Positions 56,606 to 64,000 of a stretch of 64,000 nucleotides of DNA are shown piece after piece. The translations under genes were made by a program, and so were the position numbers. Each line of letters begins with the position of its first letter. The first letter of the stretch is position 1. The notes beneath the pieces are model-generated. The model was given only the letters and a program-made list of their open reading frames with translations. It searched no databases and had not been told where the DNA came from. The DNA comes from an uncultured Acetatifactor sp. (GTDB lineage: Bacteria > Bacillota > Clostridia > Lachnospirales > Lachnospiraceae), in contig CANRLX010000004.1 of the NCBI GenBank assembly GCA_947631615.1, positions 23,658-87,657 on the forward strand, written 5' to 3'.

Positions 56606-58402
56606 TTATATCTTTTCCAGCTGCAGCTTAAACTGATCCATATTGTTGTTCAGAAGAGCGATATCCTGGATCAGAGTCTTTACAACCTCATCCGACTGTT
56701 TGATGATGCCTGCCAGCTGCTCAGCCATGCTCGAGGTCTCCTCGGTGGATGCCGCGTTGTCCGTCGCCAGACTGTTCAACTCATTGATATTTCCGGTCAC
56801 CTTGTCTCTCTGGTCGTTCACGTGCTCAATCAGCTCCGCAATGGAATTTACGGACTTCACACAGGAGTTCAGGCTCTCCTCCAGCTCTGCAAACATATGG
56901 TTTGTATTCTTCAGAGCCTCCACCTGATGTCCGGACGCCTCGTTCATCTTCTGCATGATCTCCACCGACTTGGCGGAATTTTCAATCAGCTCTCCGATGA
57001 TGGAATTGATCTCCGAAGCGGTGTTTGCAGACTGCGTCGCCAGACTTCCGATCTCACCTGCGACCACCGCAAAGCCTCTGCCTGCCTCTCCGGCACGGGC
57101 CGCCTCGATGGAAGCGTTCAGGGAAAGCAGATTGGTCTGGGATGCGATCTCGCTGATCAGGGTCGCCGCCTGACTGATCTTCTTTACGGACTCGTTGGTA
57201 TTTTCCGTCTGCTGGTACATTTCATCAATGTCAGCCTTCGTGTTGGTGTTGACCGTAATCAGCTCCTCCAGCGTCTCCATGGACTTTCTGGAAGACTCCT
57301 GCATAGACTTGGCGTTGGCATCCAATGCCTCCACCTCCCTGGAGGTCCGGCTGATGCCATCTGCCATGGAAATAATACTTTCCGTTGCATTGGAGGTCGC
57401 CGCCGCCTGGGCAGTGCTGTTCTTTGCGATCTCTCCCACGGCGCTGGTCACATTGCCGATGCTCTCACCCATCATACTGAAATTGCTGGTAAAACTCTCC
57501 TCCGCGTTGGACAGATCCTTCGCGGTCTGGCTCAAGCTGGAGATCAGCGCCACGATATGCTTCTGGGACTCGTTCAGCGCCGTCGCCGTCACCCCGAGCT
57601 CGTTCTGCATCCTGACATTGACGGGCGTCGTCAGGTCGCCCTGGGACAGGCGGTTTGCCAGGTTCTGGATCTCAACCAAAGGCTTGCAGAGAACCGCCCC
57701 GTAAATTCGGGACACAATGAACGCCACCACCAGCATTGCCACGATACATACCAGAATGATCGTACAAAGCGCGATGAAGTGCGCGTTGATCTGGCTATGT
57801 ACATCCTCCATCTCCAGGCTCATATCGTCCACATAGTTTCCCGTAGACACCATCCATCCCCAGGGCTCAAACATCTGGGAATACGCGATCTTGGGCGCCA
57901 CTGTCACACCGTCCGCCTTGGTAAAGTAAAATTCATTGTATCCGCCGCCCTCCGGAGAGGTGCAGGACGCCAATATGGACTGCACGATCTTGACCCCGTT
58001 GGGATCCGTCAGATCATACCGGTTATTTCCCTCGTTCTCCGGCAGGATCGGGTGCATCACCAAAATGTAGTCCGTGTCATCGATCCAGAAGTAACCGCTC
58101 TGATCATCATAGTAACGCATTGATCTGACAATCTCCGCCGCCTCGGCTTTCGCCTCTGCCTCTGTCAGCTCGCCGGTCAGCGTCTTGTCATACTCGGCCT
58201 GCAAAATCGCGATCACCGACTGCACCTGCGACTTGATCAGGTCATTATAGCCGGAATTTTTGGCGTTATCGTAATTTTCAAGCGCCATGTTCTCGGAGGA
58301 TTTCACGCTGATGATAGAGCTTACGCCCAAAACGATGGAAGTCAGCAGCACCAAAAGCATACACAGTATCATCAGGGAAGTCTTAAAACTTTTCTTTGCC
58401 AT
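56606..58402 (-). CDS. Methyl-accepting chemotaxis protein with sCache_2 sensor
   Basis: This 598-residue receptor has a transmembrane segment (about 8-28), an extracellular single-Cache domain (about 35-200) with [20 protein letters not shown], a second transmembrane segment (about 215-240), HAMP, and a long signalling coil whose tip reads [20 protein letters not shown]. The Cache type binds small organic acids or amines in other receptors. I chose the ATG at 58402, with AAGGAG 11 bases upstream; a longer frame to 58495 is unlikely. No che genes are nearby. Confidence 0.93.
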   Translation of the reverse strand: MAKKSFKTSLMILCMLLVLLTSIVLGVSSIISVKSSENMALENYDNAKNSGYNDLIKSQVQSVIAILQAEYDKTLTGELTEAEAKAEAAEIVRSMRYYDDQSGYFWIDDTDYILVMHPILPENEGNNRYDLTDPNGVKIVQSILASCTSPEGGGYNEFYFTKADGVTVAPKIAYSQMFEPWGWMVSTGNYVDDMSLEMEDVHSQINAHFIALCTIILVCIVAMLVVAFIVSRIYGAVLCKPLVEIQNLANRLSQGDLTTPVNVRMQNELGVTATALNESQKHIVALISSLSQTAKDLSNAEESFTSNFSMMGESIGNVTSAVGEIAKNSTAQAAATSNATESIISMADGISRTSREVEALDANAKSMQESSRKSMETLEELITVNTNTKADIDEMYQQTENTNESVKKISQAATLISEIASQTNLLSLNASIEAARAGEAGRGFAVVAGEIGSLATQSANTASEINSIIGELIENSAKSVEIMQKMNEASGHQVEALKNTNHMFAELEESLNSCVKSVNSIAELIEHVNDQRDKVTGNINELNSLATDNAASTEETSSMAEQLAGIIKQSDEVVKTLIQDIALLNNNMDQFKLQLEKI

Positions 58403-58593
58403 CACCAATTCATCTCCTTGTTTAATTTGTTCATTCCAAGAGGCCACTGATAATATTATTTTACAACTTATTCTTTTAAAATTCCAGAGGAACACAAAGA
58501 ATAAACAAATTTTGTGAAAAATTTCTTTTAAATTCGTCTTTCATGTACAAAATAGACAATAAAAAAGTTCGTTTCATGGTTTCTGTCACAATG

Positions 58594-59565
58594 TCACAAC
58601 CCATAGCTTTCAAACAAGTCTGTCAGCGTTTTTAAATCTTCCGCGTTCAATACGATCTGACCGCGGGGAGCGCTCACCTGCTTTCCATCCATGACGATCA
58701 CCGATCCGTCCTCCGAAAAGGCATACAGGATGTCCTCATATCCGACCACCCTATCCTGCAGTCCCGCCGCGGTGATCGCCTCCGTTACAGAATATTGCCG
58801 GAAAAGCTCCGCGATCCGCGCGCTTTCTTCTTCCGTCAGGGTAACGACGTGCTCCTTATCCGTTGCGCGGTATATCACCGCATTGGAGCCCTCCGGCCGG
58901 ATCACGCTGTCCGACGGATCTGCGCCCGCATCCGTTGCCGGCGGAACAGATCCCCGCGGGGCATATTCCGGTGTATATTCTGGGGTATATTCCGGGGTCT
59001 TTTCCAGAAGCTCGGATGCCGTCTGCTCCGGAACCATCTGGTAGGATATGACCTGCCAGATCCCCGCTGTGTTCTCATAGGTGAGCCGGTTCATTGTCAC
59101 AAGCAGCTTATAACCGGTAATATTGCAGTCCACAACAGCAAGGATCGCATCCGGCGACTCCGACAGCAGCAAATACCGATACCCGCCGTCTTTCTGCGCC
59201 CTGACGCCAGGCTCCAATCTATCCGCATTAAAACGATCCAAAAAGGACAGCAGCACATCCCGTTCCTCAAAGGAGCCTGTCCTGTGTCCCTGATCCAGCT
59301 CTTTGATCTCACTCGTGGAATAAAGGGGATAGAGAAAAGAGATCACCGTCCTGCGGAATGTTTCGCTTGCGGCAAACGCTGTTACCGTTGCCAGGGAAAC
59401 TGCAAGCAGGGCTATCCCAAGGCTTGCGGCCATACGATAAAGTCCCCCGCGCCGACGCCCGCTTAACCACTTTTCTTCTGTGAAACCAAAGTCCCTCTCC
59501 AGAGCCTCCTGTACAAATTTCAGATCGATCTGACTGACTGCCTGTGATATCTGCTCTCTATTCAT
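58594..59565 (-). CDS. Probable anti-sigma factor with PEYT repeats
   Basis: This 323-residue protein starts MNREQISQAVSQIDLKFVQE, a short cytoplasmic segment likely to bind the sigma factor, followed by one transmembrane helix (about 48-68) and an extracytoplasmic part of about 250 residues. Near residue 190 a tetrapeptide PEYT is repeated three times (58965-59003). There is no zinc-binding HxxxCxxC motif. Its ATG overlaps the stop of the sigma gene by four bases, the usual sign of an ECF sigma/anti-sigma pair. Frame extension far upstream overlaps the sigma gene and is not real. Confidence 0.85.
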   Translation of the reverse strand: MNREQISQAVSQIDLKFVQEALERDFGFTEEKWLSGRRRGGLYRMAASLGIALLAVSLATVTAFAASETFRRTVISFLYPLYSTSEIKELDQGHRTGSFEERDVLLSFLDRFNADRLEPGVRAQKDGGYRYLLLSESPDAILAVVDCNITGYKLLVTMNRLTYENTAGIWQVISYQMVPEQTASELLEKTPEYTPEYTPEYAPRGSVPPATDAGADPSDSVIRPEGSNAVIYRATDKEHVVTLTEEESARIAELFRQYSVTEAITAAGLQDRVVGYEDILYAFSEDGSVIVMDGKQVSAPRGQIVLNAEDLKTLTDLFESYGL

Positions 59566-60119
59566 ATCCAGATCCCCTCCTTCTCCAAATATTTCTTTAA
59601 TCTCTTTCGGATTCTCAACAGCCGCAGGGAAACATTCCGCTCGCTGAGGTGGAATGTCTCCGCCATATCCGTCAGGGAATCCGCAAACCAGTACCTTCTC
59701 ACAAACATCCTGCGATTCTGTTTTTCCAGCCCTTCCAGAAACCGGTTGATCGCCTCCGCAGTTTCTTTCACGGCGTATTCGCCTTCCACCGTATTCTTCG
59801 CCTGGATGCACTCCTCCAGCTCATCCAATGCCACATCATAATGGCTGTTGCGCTTCTGTGCCCTGTTGAAATGGTATTTTTTGATGGCAAGATTACGGAC
59901 GATGCGGCAGGCATAGGTGAGCAGAGGCTTGGGCCTTTGGGGCGGCACGGTATTCCAGACCGCGAGCAGAGCGTCATTGACACATTCCTCCGCATCCCGA
60001 CGATCCTGCAGGATGTTTCGGGCAATCTGCGTAAAATAACCGCCATACTGATCCTGTATCTGCCGGACCGCCCGCTCCGATCTCACATAAAACAATTCCA
60101 TGAGCTCCTGATCCTCCAT
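59562..60119 (-). CDS. ECF-type RNA polymerase sigma factor
   Basis: This 185-residue protein has sigma region 2 (about 10-85: QDQYGGYFTQIARNILQDRR and DAEECVNDALLAVWNTVPPQ) and region 4 (about 125-180: FHLSERNVSLRLLRIRKRLK as helix-turn-helix). It lacks regions 1 and 3. It directs a stress or envelope regulon not visible here; such pairs usually control their own promoter. GGAAGGGGAA precedes the ATG. It is coupled to the anti-sigma gene. The 200-plus bases upstream include a terminator, an att-like repeat and a tandem repeat. Confidence 0.93.
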   Translation of the reverse strand: MEDQELMELFYVRSERAVRQIQDQYGGYFTQIARNILQDRRDAEECVNDALLAVWNTVPPQRPKPLLTYACRIVRNLAIKKYHFNRAQKRNSHYDVALDELEECIQAKNTVEGEYAVKETAEAINRFLEGLEKQNRRMFVRRYWFADSLTDMAETFHLSERNVSLRLLRIRKRLKKYLEKEGIWI

Positions 60120-60196
60120 AGGTTCCCCTTCCTTTCTTGTTTCTCTCTGCCTATATACTACCTTTTTTCAACAAGATACTTCCCGCTTGAAATACA

Positions 60197-60228
60197 AAAA
60201 AACCGAAAACGTTACATTTTCGGTTTTT
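60197..60228. terminator. Hairpin terminator next to the tRNA-Cys remnant
   Basis: AAACCGAAAA and TTTTCGGTTT pair around CGTTACA-like bases, with A and T runs on the sides. It resembles the terminator after tRNA-Cys at 63397-63427 and is probably the original one, left behind with the tRNA 3' end. Confidence 0.8.
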
Positions 60229-60245
60229 GAGAGGCGCAGACCGGA
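60229..60245. repeat. Distal att-like copy: 17-bp remnant of the tRNA-Cys 3' end
   Basis: GAGAGGCGCAGACCGGA is identical to 63430-63446, which is the 3' end of tRNA-Cys plus flank. Only the last 13 tRNA bases occur here. The pair marks a likely integration site. Bases 60246-60448 hold no gene that I can support. Confidence 0.75.
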
Positions 60246-60370
60246 CGGTCGTTTCCCATTCATCCCTTTCCATTCATCCTATTAAACGGACGCCGTTTTT
60301 CGCTGCCACGGTATGCCCGCCGAGCTCGGCATATCCTTTGGCGGTTATCCGCGGTACTTGTTTACGCTCC

Positions 60371-60430
60371 GTACAAATACATTCTGTACAAATACATTCT
60401 GTGAAAATACACCTTGTGAAAACAACGGTT
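60371..60430. repeat. 15-bp tandem repeat, four copies
   Basis: Two identical GTACAAATACATTCT units (60371, 60386) are followed by two diverged units (60401, 60416). It is just downstream of the acetyltransferase gene, in 329 bases without a gene. Confidence 0.85.
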
Positions 60431-60448
60431 TCAACGGAAAACGAAAAT

Positions 60449-60934
60449 TTAAACAATCATTTCATAATAGATTCTCTGACCCGCAGCTTCAGGGCAGATC
60501 GTTTCCTCACTCTTCTTTACAAATTGAAAGCCCGCGCTTTCATAGGTGTGCTGAGCGGGCAGTAAGCGCTCATTTGTCCAGACGATTATCTTTTTTGCGC
60601 CTTGTTCTTTTATGCGCTTTACCGCCTCTCTCATCTGCATCTTTCCATAGCCCTTTCCCTTTTGTTTCGTCGCGATACAATTATGTCCGACTTCCGTAAA
60701 TTCAGGCAGATGTGTCGGATTCCATGAAACAAAGCCAATCGGCTCACCGTCCAGGACCGTCATAAAACCACTGAAATCGGCGATACGGGGATTATCATAG
60801 AAAAAATCATCAAATTCTTTCCATTGGTTCTGCCAATATGGTTCAAATCTCGGCTCAAAAGAATAGCCGTCTTTCAAAAGAGCCGCAAGTGTCCCACGGG
60901 GAAATTCCGTAATATTTCTATACTCGATATCCAT
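60449..60934 (-). CDS. GNAT-family N-acetyltransferase
   Basis: This 161-residue acetyltransferase begins MDIEYRNITEFPRGTLAALL. Motif A is seen as ATKQKGKGYGKMQMREAV around residues 86-103, after GFVSWNPTHLPEFTEVGHNC, and the ending HTYESAGFQFVKKSEE is typical. Substrate unknown. The ATG at 60934 follows AAAGGA at 12 bases, which is longer than usual; other in-frame starts have worse sites. It is within the tRNA-Cys-bounded stretch and is AT-richer than the core genes, fitting horizontal gain. Confidence 0.88.
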   Translation of the reverse strand: MDIEYRNITEFPRGTLAALLKDGYSFEPRFEPYWQNQWKEFDDFFYDNPRIADFSGFMTVLDGEPIGFVSWNPTHLPEFTEVGHNCIATKQKGKGYGKMQMREAVKRIKEQGAKKIIVWTNERLLPAQHTYESAGFQFVKKSEETICPEAAGQRIYYEMIV

Positions 60935-61071
60935 TGTTATATCCATTCCTTTCGCTTCACTCAGGTACAAAACGTTATGAAAATGGACTTCTCATTTTCA
61001 ACCTTATTCCCTCGTTAAGCATCCATTTATCAAACAGTCGCCCCGTTTCTATTTCCTGCTTTCGCGCCCCG

Positions 61072-61725
61072 TTACCTTGCCAATGCCCTGACCAGTTCCC
61101 GATACCGGTCCGTTTTTTTATCAATATCTTCCTGTGTCACTCCATAATACCGCCAGATATCTTTTTCCCACTTTTTAAATTGCTTCATTTTCTTTTTTGG
61201 GCCGCTGGCAGACATTCCAATATACTGATATCTGTTCTCCAAAATCCACCGTACATAAGAATCCGCTTCTTTCTTTTCCCAAATATGAAGATCAATATCA
61301 AACACTTCTTTAGGAACCTTTTCCGCCGCCTGCATCCTGCGTTCCATTGCTTCCTGAAACTTTTGGAGTCCTTCCGCATCCGGACTTTCCAGTTGGGGAT
61401 GTTCCGCATATTCGCCCAATAGCTCCGGCGCATATTGTATGATAAAGGACGTTCTCATTTCCTTGTATTCTATCTGATACGATTTTGCCGTTTTGTCAAG
61501 TTCCCCGCATCCCAGCACACTTCCGACATAATCCGCCACTTCTTTCAAGCTGTGCCCGTCCGGCTTGATCTGTTTTTCTATCTTTTTCTTTTTTCTGTCA
61601 TAGAGATATTTTTGCCATCTCTGTTTGAAGCTTCTCTTACCGCCACGTGTTTTTCCTCCCACCAGGAAAATGGAAGTCGGTCCGTCCGCTCCGCCAAGGA
61701 TCGTAACATGATCTGCTTTCTTCAT
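61072..61725 (-). CDS. Soluble protein with the GGADGPTSIF motif of sodium-pump decarboxylases
   Basis: This 217-residue protein starts MKKADHVTILGGADGPTSIF, followed by a basic stretch and a mostly helical, charged, soluble body. The GGADGPTSI peptide is the conserved loop found in the beta subunit of sodium-translocating decarboxylases (GcdB/OadB), where a nearby Asp is essential, but there is no membrane helix here. I do not recognise the rest (about 60-217; WILENRYQYIGMSASGPKKK). The ATG at 61725 is one choice; the frame stays open for 49 more codons. Function unknown. It lies in the possible island. Confidence 0.65.
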   Translation of the reverse strand: MKKADHVTILGGADGPTSIFLVGGKTRGGKRSFKQRWQKYLYDRKKKKIEKQIKPDGHSLKEVADYVGSVLGCGELDKTAKSYQIEYKEMRTSFIIQYAPELLGEYAEHPQLESPDAEGLQKFQEAMERRMQAAEKVPKEVFDIDLHIWEKKEADSYVRWILENRYQYIGMSASGPKKKMKQFKKWEKDIWRYYGVTQEDIDKKTDRYRELVRALAR

Positions 61726-61916
61726 AAATTTCCAATCATCCTTTCGCTTATCCTTCGTATCAAATACAGGCTTAAGTGGAAACCGTCTCTGCAATCGGTC
61801 TGCCTTATTGAATTTGCATAGCTTTTCTGTATATATCGTCGCCTTTTCACGGTCCCTTAATCCATTCAGCAAGCCCGCAATATAAAGCAGTGATTTTGTC
61901 GTTCTTGTTACCAGAA

Positions 61917-62336
61917 TCAGACAAATTCTATATCATATGAATTTGCAATACATTCAAATGTTTCATCTTTAAAGTAAAATAAATAATGCTTTAAATTCTC
62001 CGAATTTTCTCCTACAATGATTGAATCTGGAAAGCTATCTTTCCAGTCTGAATTATGAACCAAGTAAAATTCTCCCCATTTTACGCCATATTTTTTGTAT
62101 CTGGATTGTCCGTAAATAAAAAATCCCTCATCGTTTGGTGGTCCGATTCTGTATTGCAAACATTTGTGAAAAGTTATTCTTGCCCTGTCACCTTCAGAAA
62201 AATCATTAAAAACAAATGAATCAAGAAAAAACTCAATAATAACATCGTTTTCCTTGGTTATCAGCTCTAATTCTGGTGCATTCGGTTCTGCAGTCCAACC
62301 ACGATTTAGCTGTTCAAAAACAATCTGGCTATTCAT
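61917..62336 (-). CDS. Hypothetical protein, 139 residues
   Basis: The protein begins MNSQIVFEQLNRGWTAEPNA and is rich in aromatic and acidic residues, with predicted beta strands (VIIEFFLDSFVFNDFSEGDR and LKHYLFYFKDETFECIANSY). There is no signal or membrane segment. I do not recognise it. Acidic aromatic-rich beta proteins of this size are often immunity or cargo proteins, but no toxin gene is adjacent. GAGAGGTGA gives a good start at 62336. It is one of the most AT-rich genes in the window, consistent with transfer. Confidence 0.7.
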   Translation of the reverse strand: MNSQIVFEQLNRGWTAEPNAPELELITKENDVIIEFFLDSFVFNDFSEGDRARITFHKCLQYRIGPPNDEGFFIYGQSRYKKYGVKWGEFYLVHNSDWKDSFPDSIIVGENSENLKHYLFYFKDETFECIANSYDIEFV

Positions 62337-62381
62337 CTTGATTCACCTCTCTGTCAAATGAGAAAGCTGTCCATTTCCCCC

Positions 62382-62822
62382 TCACAATTTTAATAGCATA
62401 TTGCGTGTTTCAGCGTCGTATTTTTCCAGCGCATAGCGAAACGCGACGCGCGGCATAACTGTGTGGCGGTCGATCAAGTATTCCTTCACGGTTTCCGGCT
62501 CCATTTGTGAATAATATTTTAGCATCCACCCATAGCCCTTTAATACAAGCTCATGCTCATCGCATATAAGCGCATCGGAAATCATGAACGGAGAAATACC
62601 AGTATAGTCGTTACGGAGAATCGCAGGAATCAGAACCACCGCAGAAGCTCGACGTACCCAAAAATCTTCGTCTTTCGTCCATTCCAGGATCGATGAAAAC
62701 AGTTCCCTGCGGCTCTTCAACAATTCTCCAAACGCATGGGTGCAGAAATCGTCGCAGTCACTCCATCCACGCACATACTTTGAGTGCGCGGATTTCTGTA
62801 ATTGCCTCCCCAGTGATCGCGT
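62382..62822 (-). pseudogene. 5'-truncated AlkD-like DNA glycosylase remnant
   Basis: The remaining 130-146 residues (KYVRGWSDCDDFCTHAFGEL to the end MPRVAFRYALEKYDAETRNM) match the C-terminal HEAT-like half of DNA alkylation-repair proteins, which are normally about 230 residues. The frame begins directly after the TGA of the VOC gene with no ribosome site; only a GTG at 62774 could start it. About 90 N-terminal residues are lost. The join with the VOC gene marks a deletion or insertion boundary. Confidence 0.75.
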
Positions 62823-63275
62823 TCAAAGTAAACCTCCTTCGGGCGTATAACCGCCGGTGATTTCAATGACGTTTCCATCTGGATCGCGCAGACAGAAAAA
62901 CCAATAGGGACTGCCCGCGTTTATATATCGTATTTCCGTCATATCAGACGCGATGTGAAGTCCCCTGATGCGCTCATATTCCTTTCTCAAATCTGGCGCA
63001 CCCAAGTTGATGACTATTTTTCCGCTGTTTTGTTTTTCCGTTACCGCCACATAGTCATCATAGAGCGGGACAAAATCTCCGGCAAGTTCTACTTGATCCG
63101 GATGCTCCGCATCAAATTTTCCATTGAGCAGACAGAGGCAAAGATTGCCGACATTGAAAATTGCAAAGCGCGTCTTGTTCTGCGCCGAAACCTTCTTTTC
63201 CAAAAGCTGTTTATAAAAAGATACCGATTGATCAAAGTCGCGTACAACCAGGTATATCCATCCTGTTTCAAGCAT
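62823..63275 (-). CDS. VOC/glyoxalase-like protein
   Basis: This 150-residue protein has the vicinal-oxygen-chelate fold pattern: MLETGWIYLVVRDFDQSVSF, YKQLLEKKV, and the end SPYWFFCLRDPDGNVIEITG. Such proteins include glyoxalase I, antibiotic-binding (bleomycin) proteins and dioxygenases; the subfamily is not clear. The ATG at 63275 follows GGAGAAA, and the long ORF upstream of it is not coding. It lies 157 bases from the tRNA-Cys gene, as first gene of the supposed island in the minus direction. Confidence 0.88.
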   Translation of the reverse strand: MLETGWIYLVVRDFDQSVSFYKQLLEKKVSAQNKTRFAIFNVGNLCLCLLNGKFDAEHPDQVELAGDFVPLYDDYVAVTEKQNSGKIVINLGAPDLRKEYERIRGLHIASDMTEIRYINAGSPYWFFCLRDPDGNVIEITGGYTPEGGLL

Positions 63276-63396
63276 TTTCGTTTCTCCATACAAACTTCGA
63301 TTTGTTTCATGGTTCAATACTGATATTTTACCACAACCGCACACACAACTCCATTAAATTTTGCTGAATCTCCTTTTGCTTTATTCTTTGCAATCA

Positions 63397-63427
63397 AAAA
63401 CCCGAAAACATCATGCTTTCGGGTTTT
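63397..63427 (-). terminator. Terminator of the rRNA-tRNA unit
   Basis: AAAACCCGAAA and TTTCGGGTTTT pair around a 9-base loop, followed on the minus strand by T. It comes directly after tRNA-Cys and resembles the hairpin at 60197-60228. Confidence 0.88.
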
Positions 63428-63429
63428 GT

Positions 63430-63446
63430 GAGAGGCGCAGACCGGA
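63430..63446. repeat. Proximal att-like copy inside the tRNA-Cys 3' end
   Basis: Identical 17 bases to 60229-60245. Here they belong to the intact tRNA-Cys gene and 3 flanking bases. Confidence 0.75.
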
Positions 63447-63504
63447 TTTGAACCGGTGCATACTGGTGTTGCAGACCATTGCCTTACCACTTGGCTACTG
63501 CGCC
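63433..63504 (-). tRNA. tRNA-Cys (GCA)
   Basis: Cloverleaf on the minus strand with acceptor GGCGCAG/CTGCGCC, anticodon GCA in loop CTGCAAC, T arm GGTTCAAATCC and discriminator T. No encoded CCA. Last gene of the tRNA series. Confidence 0.95.
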
Positions 63505-63535
63505 ATATAAAATTGTATGCACTGAAACAGTACAA

Positions 63536-63607
63536 TGACTCCAACGGGAATCGAACCCGTGTTACCGCCGTGAAAGGGCGATGTCTTAACCGCTTGACCA
63601 TGGAGCC
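63536..63607 (-). tRNA. tRNA-Glu (TTC)
   Basis: Acceptor GGCTCCA/TGGAGTC, anticodon loop CTTTCAC, T arm GGGTTCGATTCCC, discriminator A. No encoded CCA. Spaced 31 bases from tRNA-Cys. Confidence 0.95.
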
Positions 63608-63738
63608 ACGCTTCTTTCGCCTTACAGCGGATTCCTTTAGAACAAAACACGGAATAGAAACTATTCCGCGATATCCGACGCAACAGACATTCTCATCCGA
63701 CACAACACGCTGACTCAGAATCACTCTGCATCGCAAGC

Positions 63739-63810
63739 TCCCCGAGTAGGGCTCGAACCTACAACAACTCGGTTAACAGCCGAGTGCTCTACCATTGAGC
63801 TATCGAGGAT
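63739..63810 (-). tRNA. tRNA-Asn (GTT)
   Basis: Acceptor TCCTCGA/TCGGGGA, anticodon loop CTGTTAA, T arm GGTTCGAGCC, discriminator G. No encoded CCA. First tRNA after the 23S gene. Confidence 0.95.
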
Positions 63811-63950
63811 CATCCGCGTCTCCCGCCTTACAGGGCTTCTTTCTCTTCCCACACAGGATCCGCTTTCTTACATTTAAGGGCTCTTTTTGCACCCTCAAAA
63901 CCGAACACCAAATCAATCTCCCGCCGATACAAAGACTTCCTTTCCTTCCC

Positions 63951-64000
63951 TTGGTTAAGCTCTCGACCGATTAGTAAATGTCTGCTCCGTACATTACTGC
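63951..64000 (-). rRNA. 23S rRNA, 3' end only
   Basis: The minus strand reads ACTAATCGGTCGAGAGCTTA at the very end of 23S rRNA; the rest lies outside the window. Exact 3' end not certain. No 5S gene is present in the following 140 bases. Confidence 0.85.

Noticed and set aside
58403-58593. Cyclic-di-GMP riboswitch before the chemoreceptor
   Set aside because: Such riboswitches are common there, but I found none of the conserved core elements.
60274-60456. 60-codon minus-strand ORF with repeated CICTE
   Set aside because: It is made by the 15-bp tandem repeat and lacks a ribosome site; its end (GYAELGGHTVAAKNGVRLIG) could be a gene remnant, but I cannot support it.
63314-63736. 140-codon frame over the tRNA genes
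   Set aside because: It runs through the tRNA-Cys and tRNA-Glu genes, which have clear cloverleafs.

Overview
The window is a 64-kb piece of a Gram-positive, anaerobic, spore-forming chromosome, most likely a GC-rich member of the Lachnospiraceae (Clostridia). I infer this from gene content and order: DnaD/DnaI-type primosome genes, SpoVG, CwlD, a SleB-type hydrolase, MecA, GdpP, paired glgC-glgD, pyruvate formate-lyase with ferredoxin, an F-type ATP synthase whose c subunit carries a sodium signature, and many proteins known mainly as Lachnospiraceae hypotheticals. Ribosome binding sites are strong AGGAGG types and most promoters fit sigma-A.

Left part (1-12.8 kb, mostly minus strand): a partial acetyltransferase, a polytopic membrane protein, pncB, a flavodiiron oxygen/NO reductase, a truncated membrane-protein gene, a 33-residue small protein, mfd, pth, spoVG and a first glgC-glgD pair. 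Plus strand from 13.1 to 19.1 kb: murC, a cluster of DnaA-box-like sites, dnaD and dnaI, a divergent prs, bioY behind a BirA-like operator, and a DUF1284 protein. Minus strand from 19.1 to 29.5 kb: a large anchored protein of unknown function, a small conserved protein behind an unusual hairpin, and the complete atp operon in the order Z-I-B-E-F-H-A-G-D-C.

Middle (29.7-44.7 kb): DUF402, a diguanylate cyclase, a coiled-coil SleB hydrolase, comEB, rpiB, sua5, cwlD and a GH18 glycosidase; then about 800 bases without a gene that seem to hold a structured RNA, followed by mecA and a pyrimidine-rich repeat. Next comes the most interesting locus: pyruvate formate-lyase whose C-terminal glycyl-radical domain is a separate gene, with a third small ORF resembling a broken copy of that domain between them, followed by pflA and a ferredoxin.

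Right part (44-64 kb): the replication/translation block merR-like, dnaB, rplI, gdpP, rpsR, ssb and rpsF; a second glgC-glgD pair; DUF951, a YdcF-like protein, a sirtuin, a GH43 glycosidase, a chemoreceptor, and an ECF sigma/anti-sigma pair. The end holds an AT-richer stretch of about 3.2 kb bounded by a 17-bp direct repeat of the tRNA-Cys 3' end, which looks like a remnant island. The window closes with tRNA-Cys, tRNA-Glu, tRNA-Asn and the 3' end of a 23S rRNA gene, all on the minus strand.

Taken together, the genes describe an anaerobe that ferments via pyruvate formate-lyase, stores glycogen, makes spores and copes with oxygen. No phage, transposase, integrase or CRISPR array was seen.
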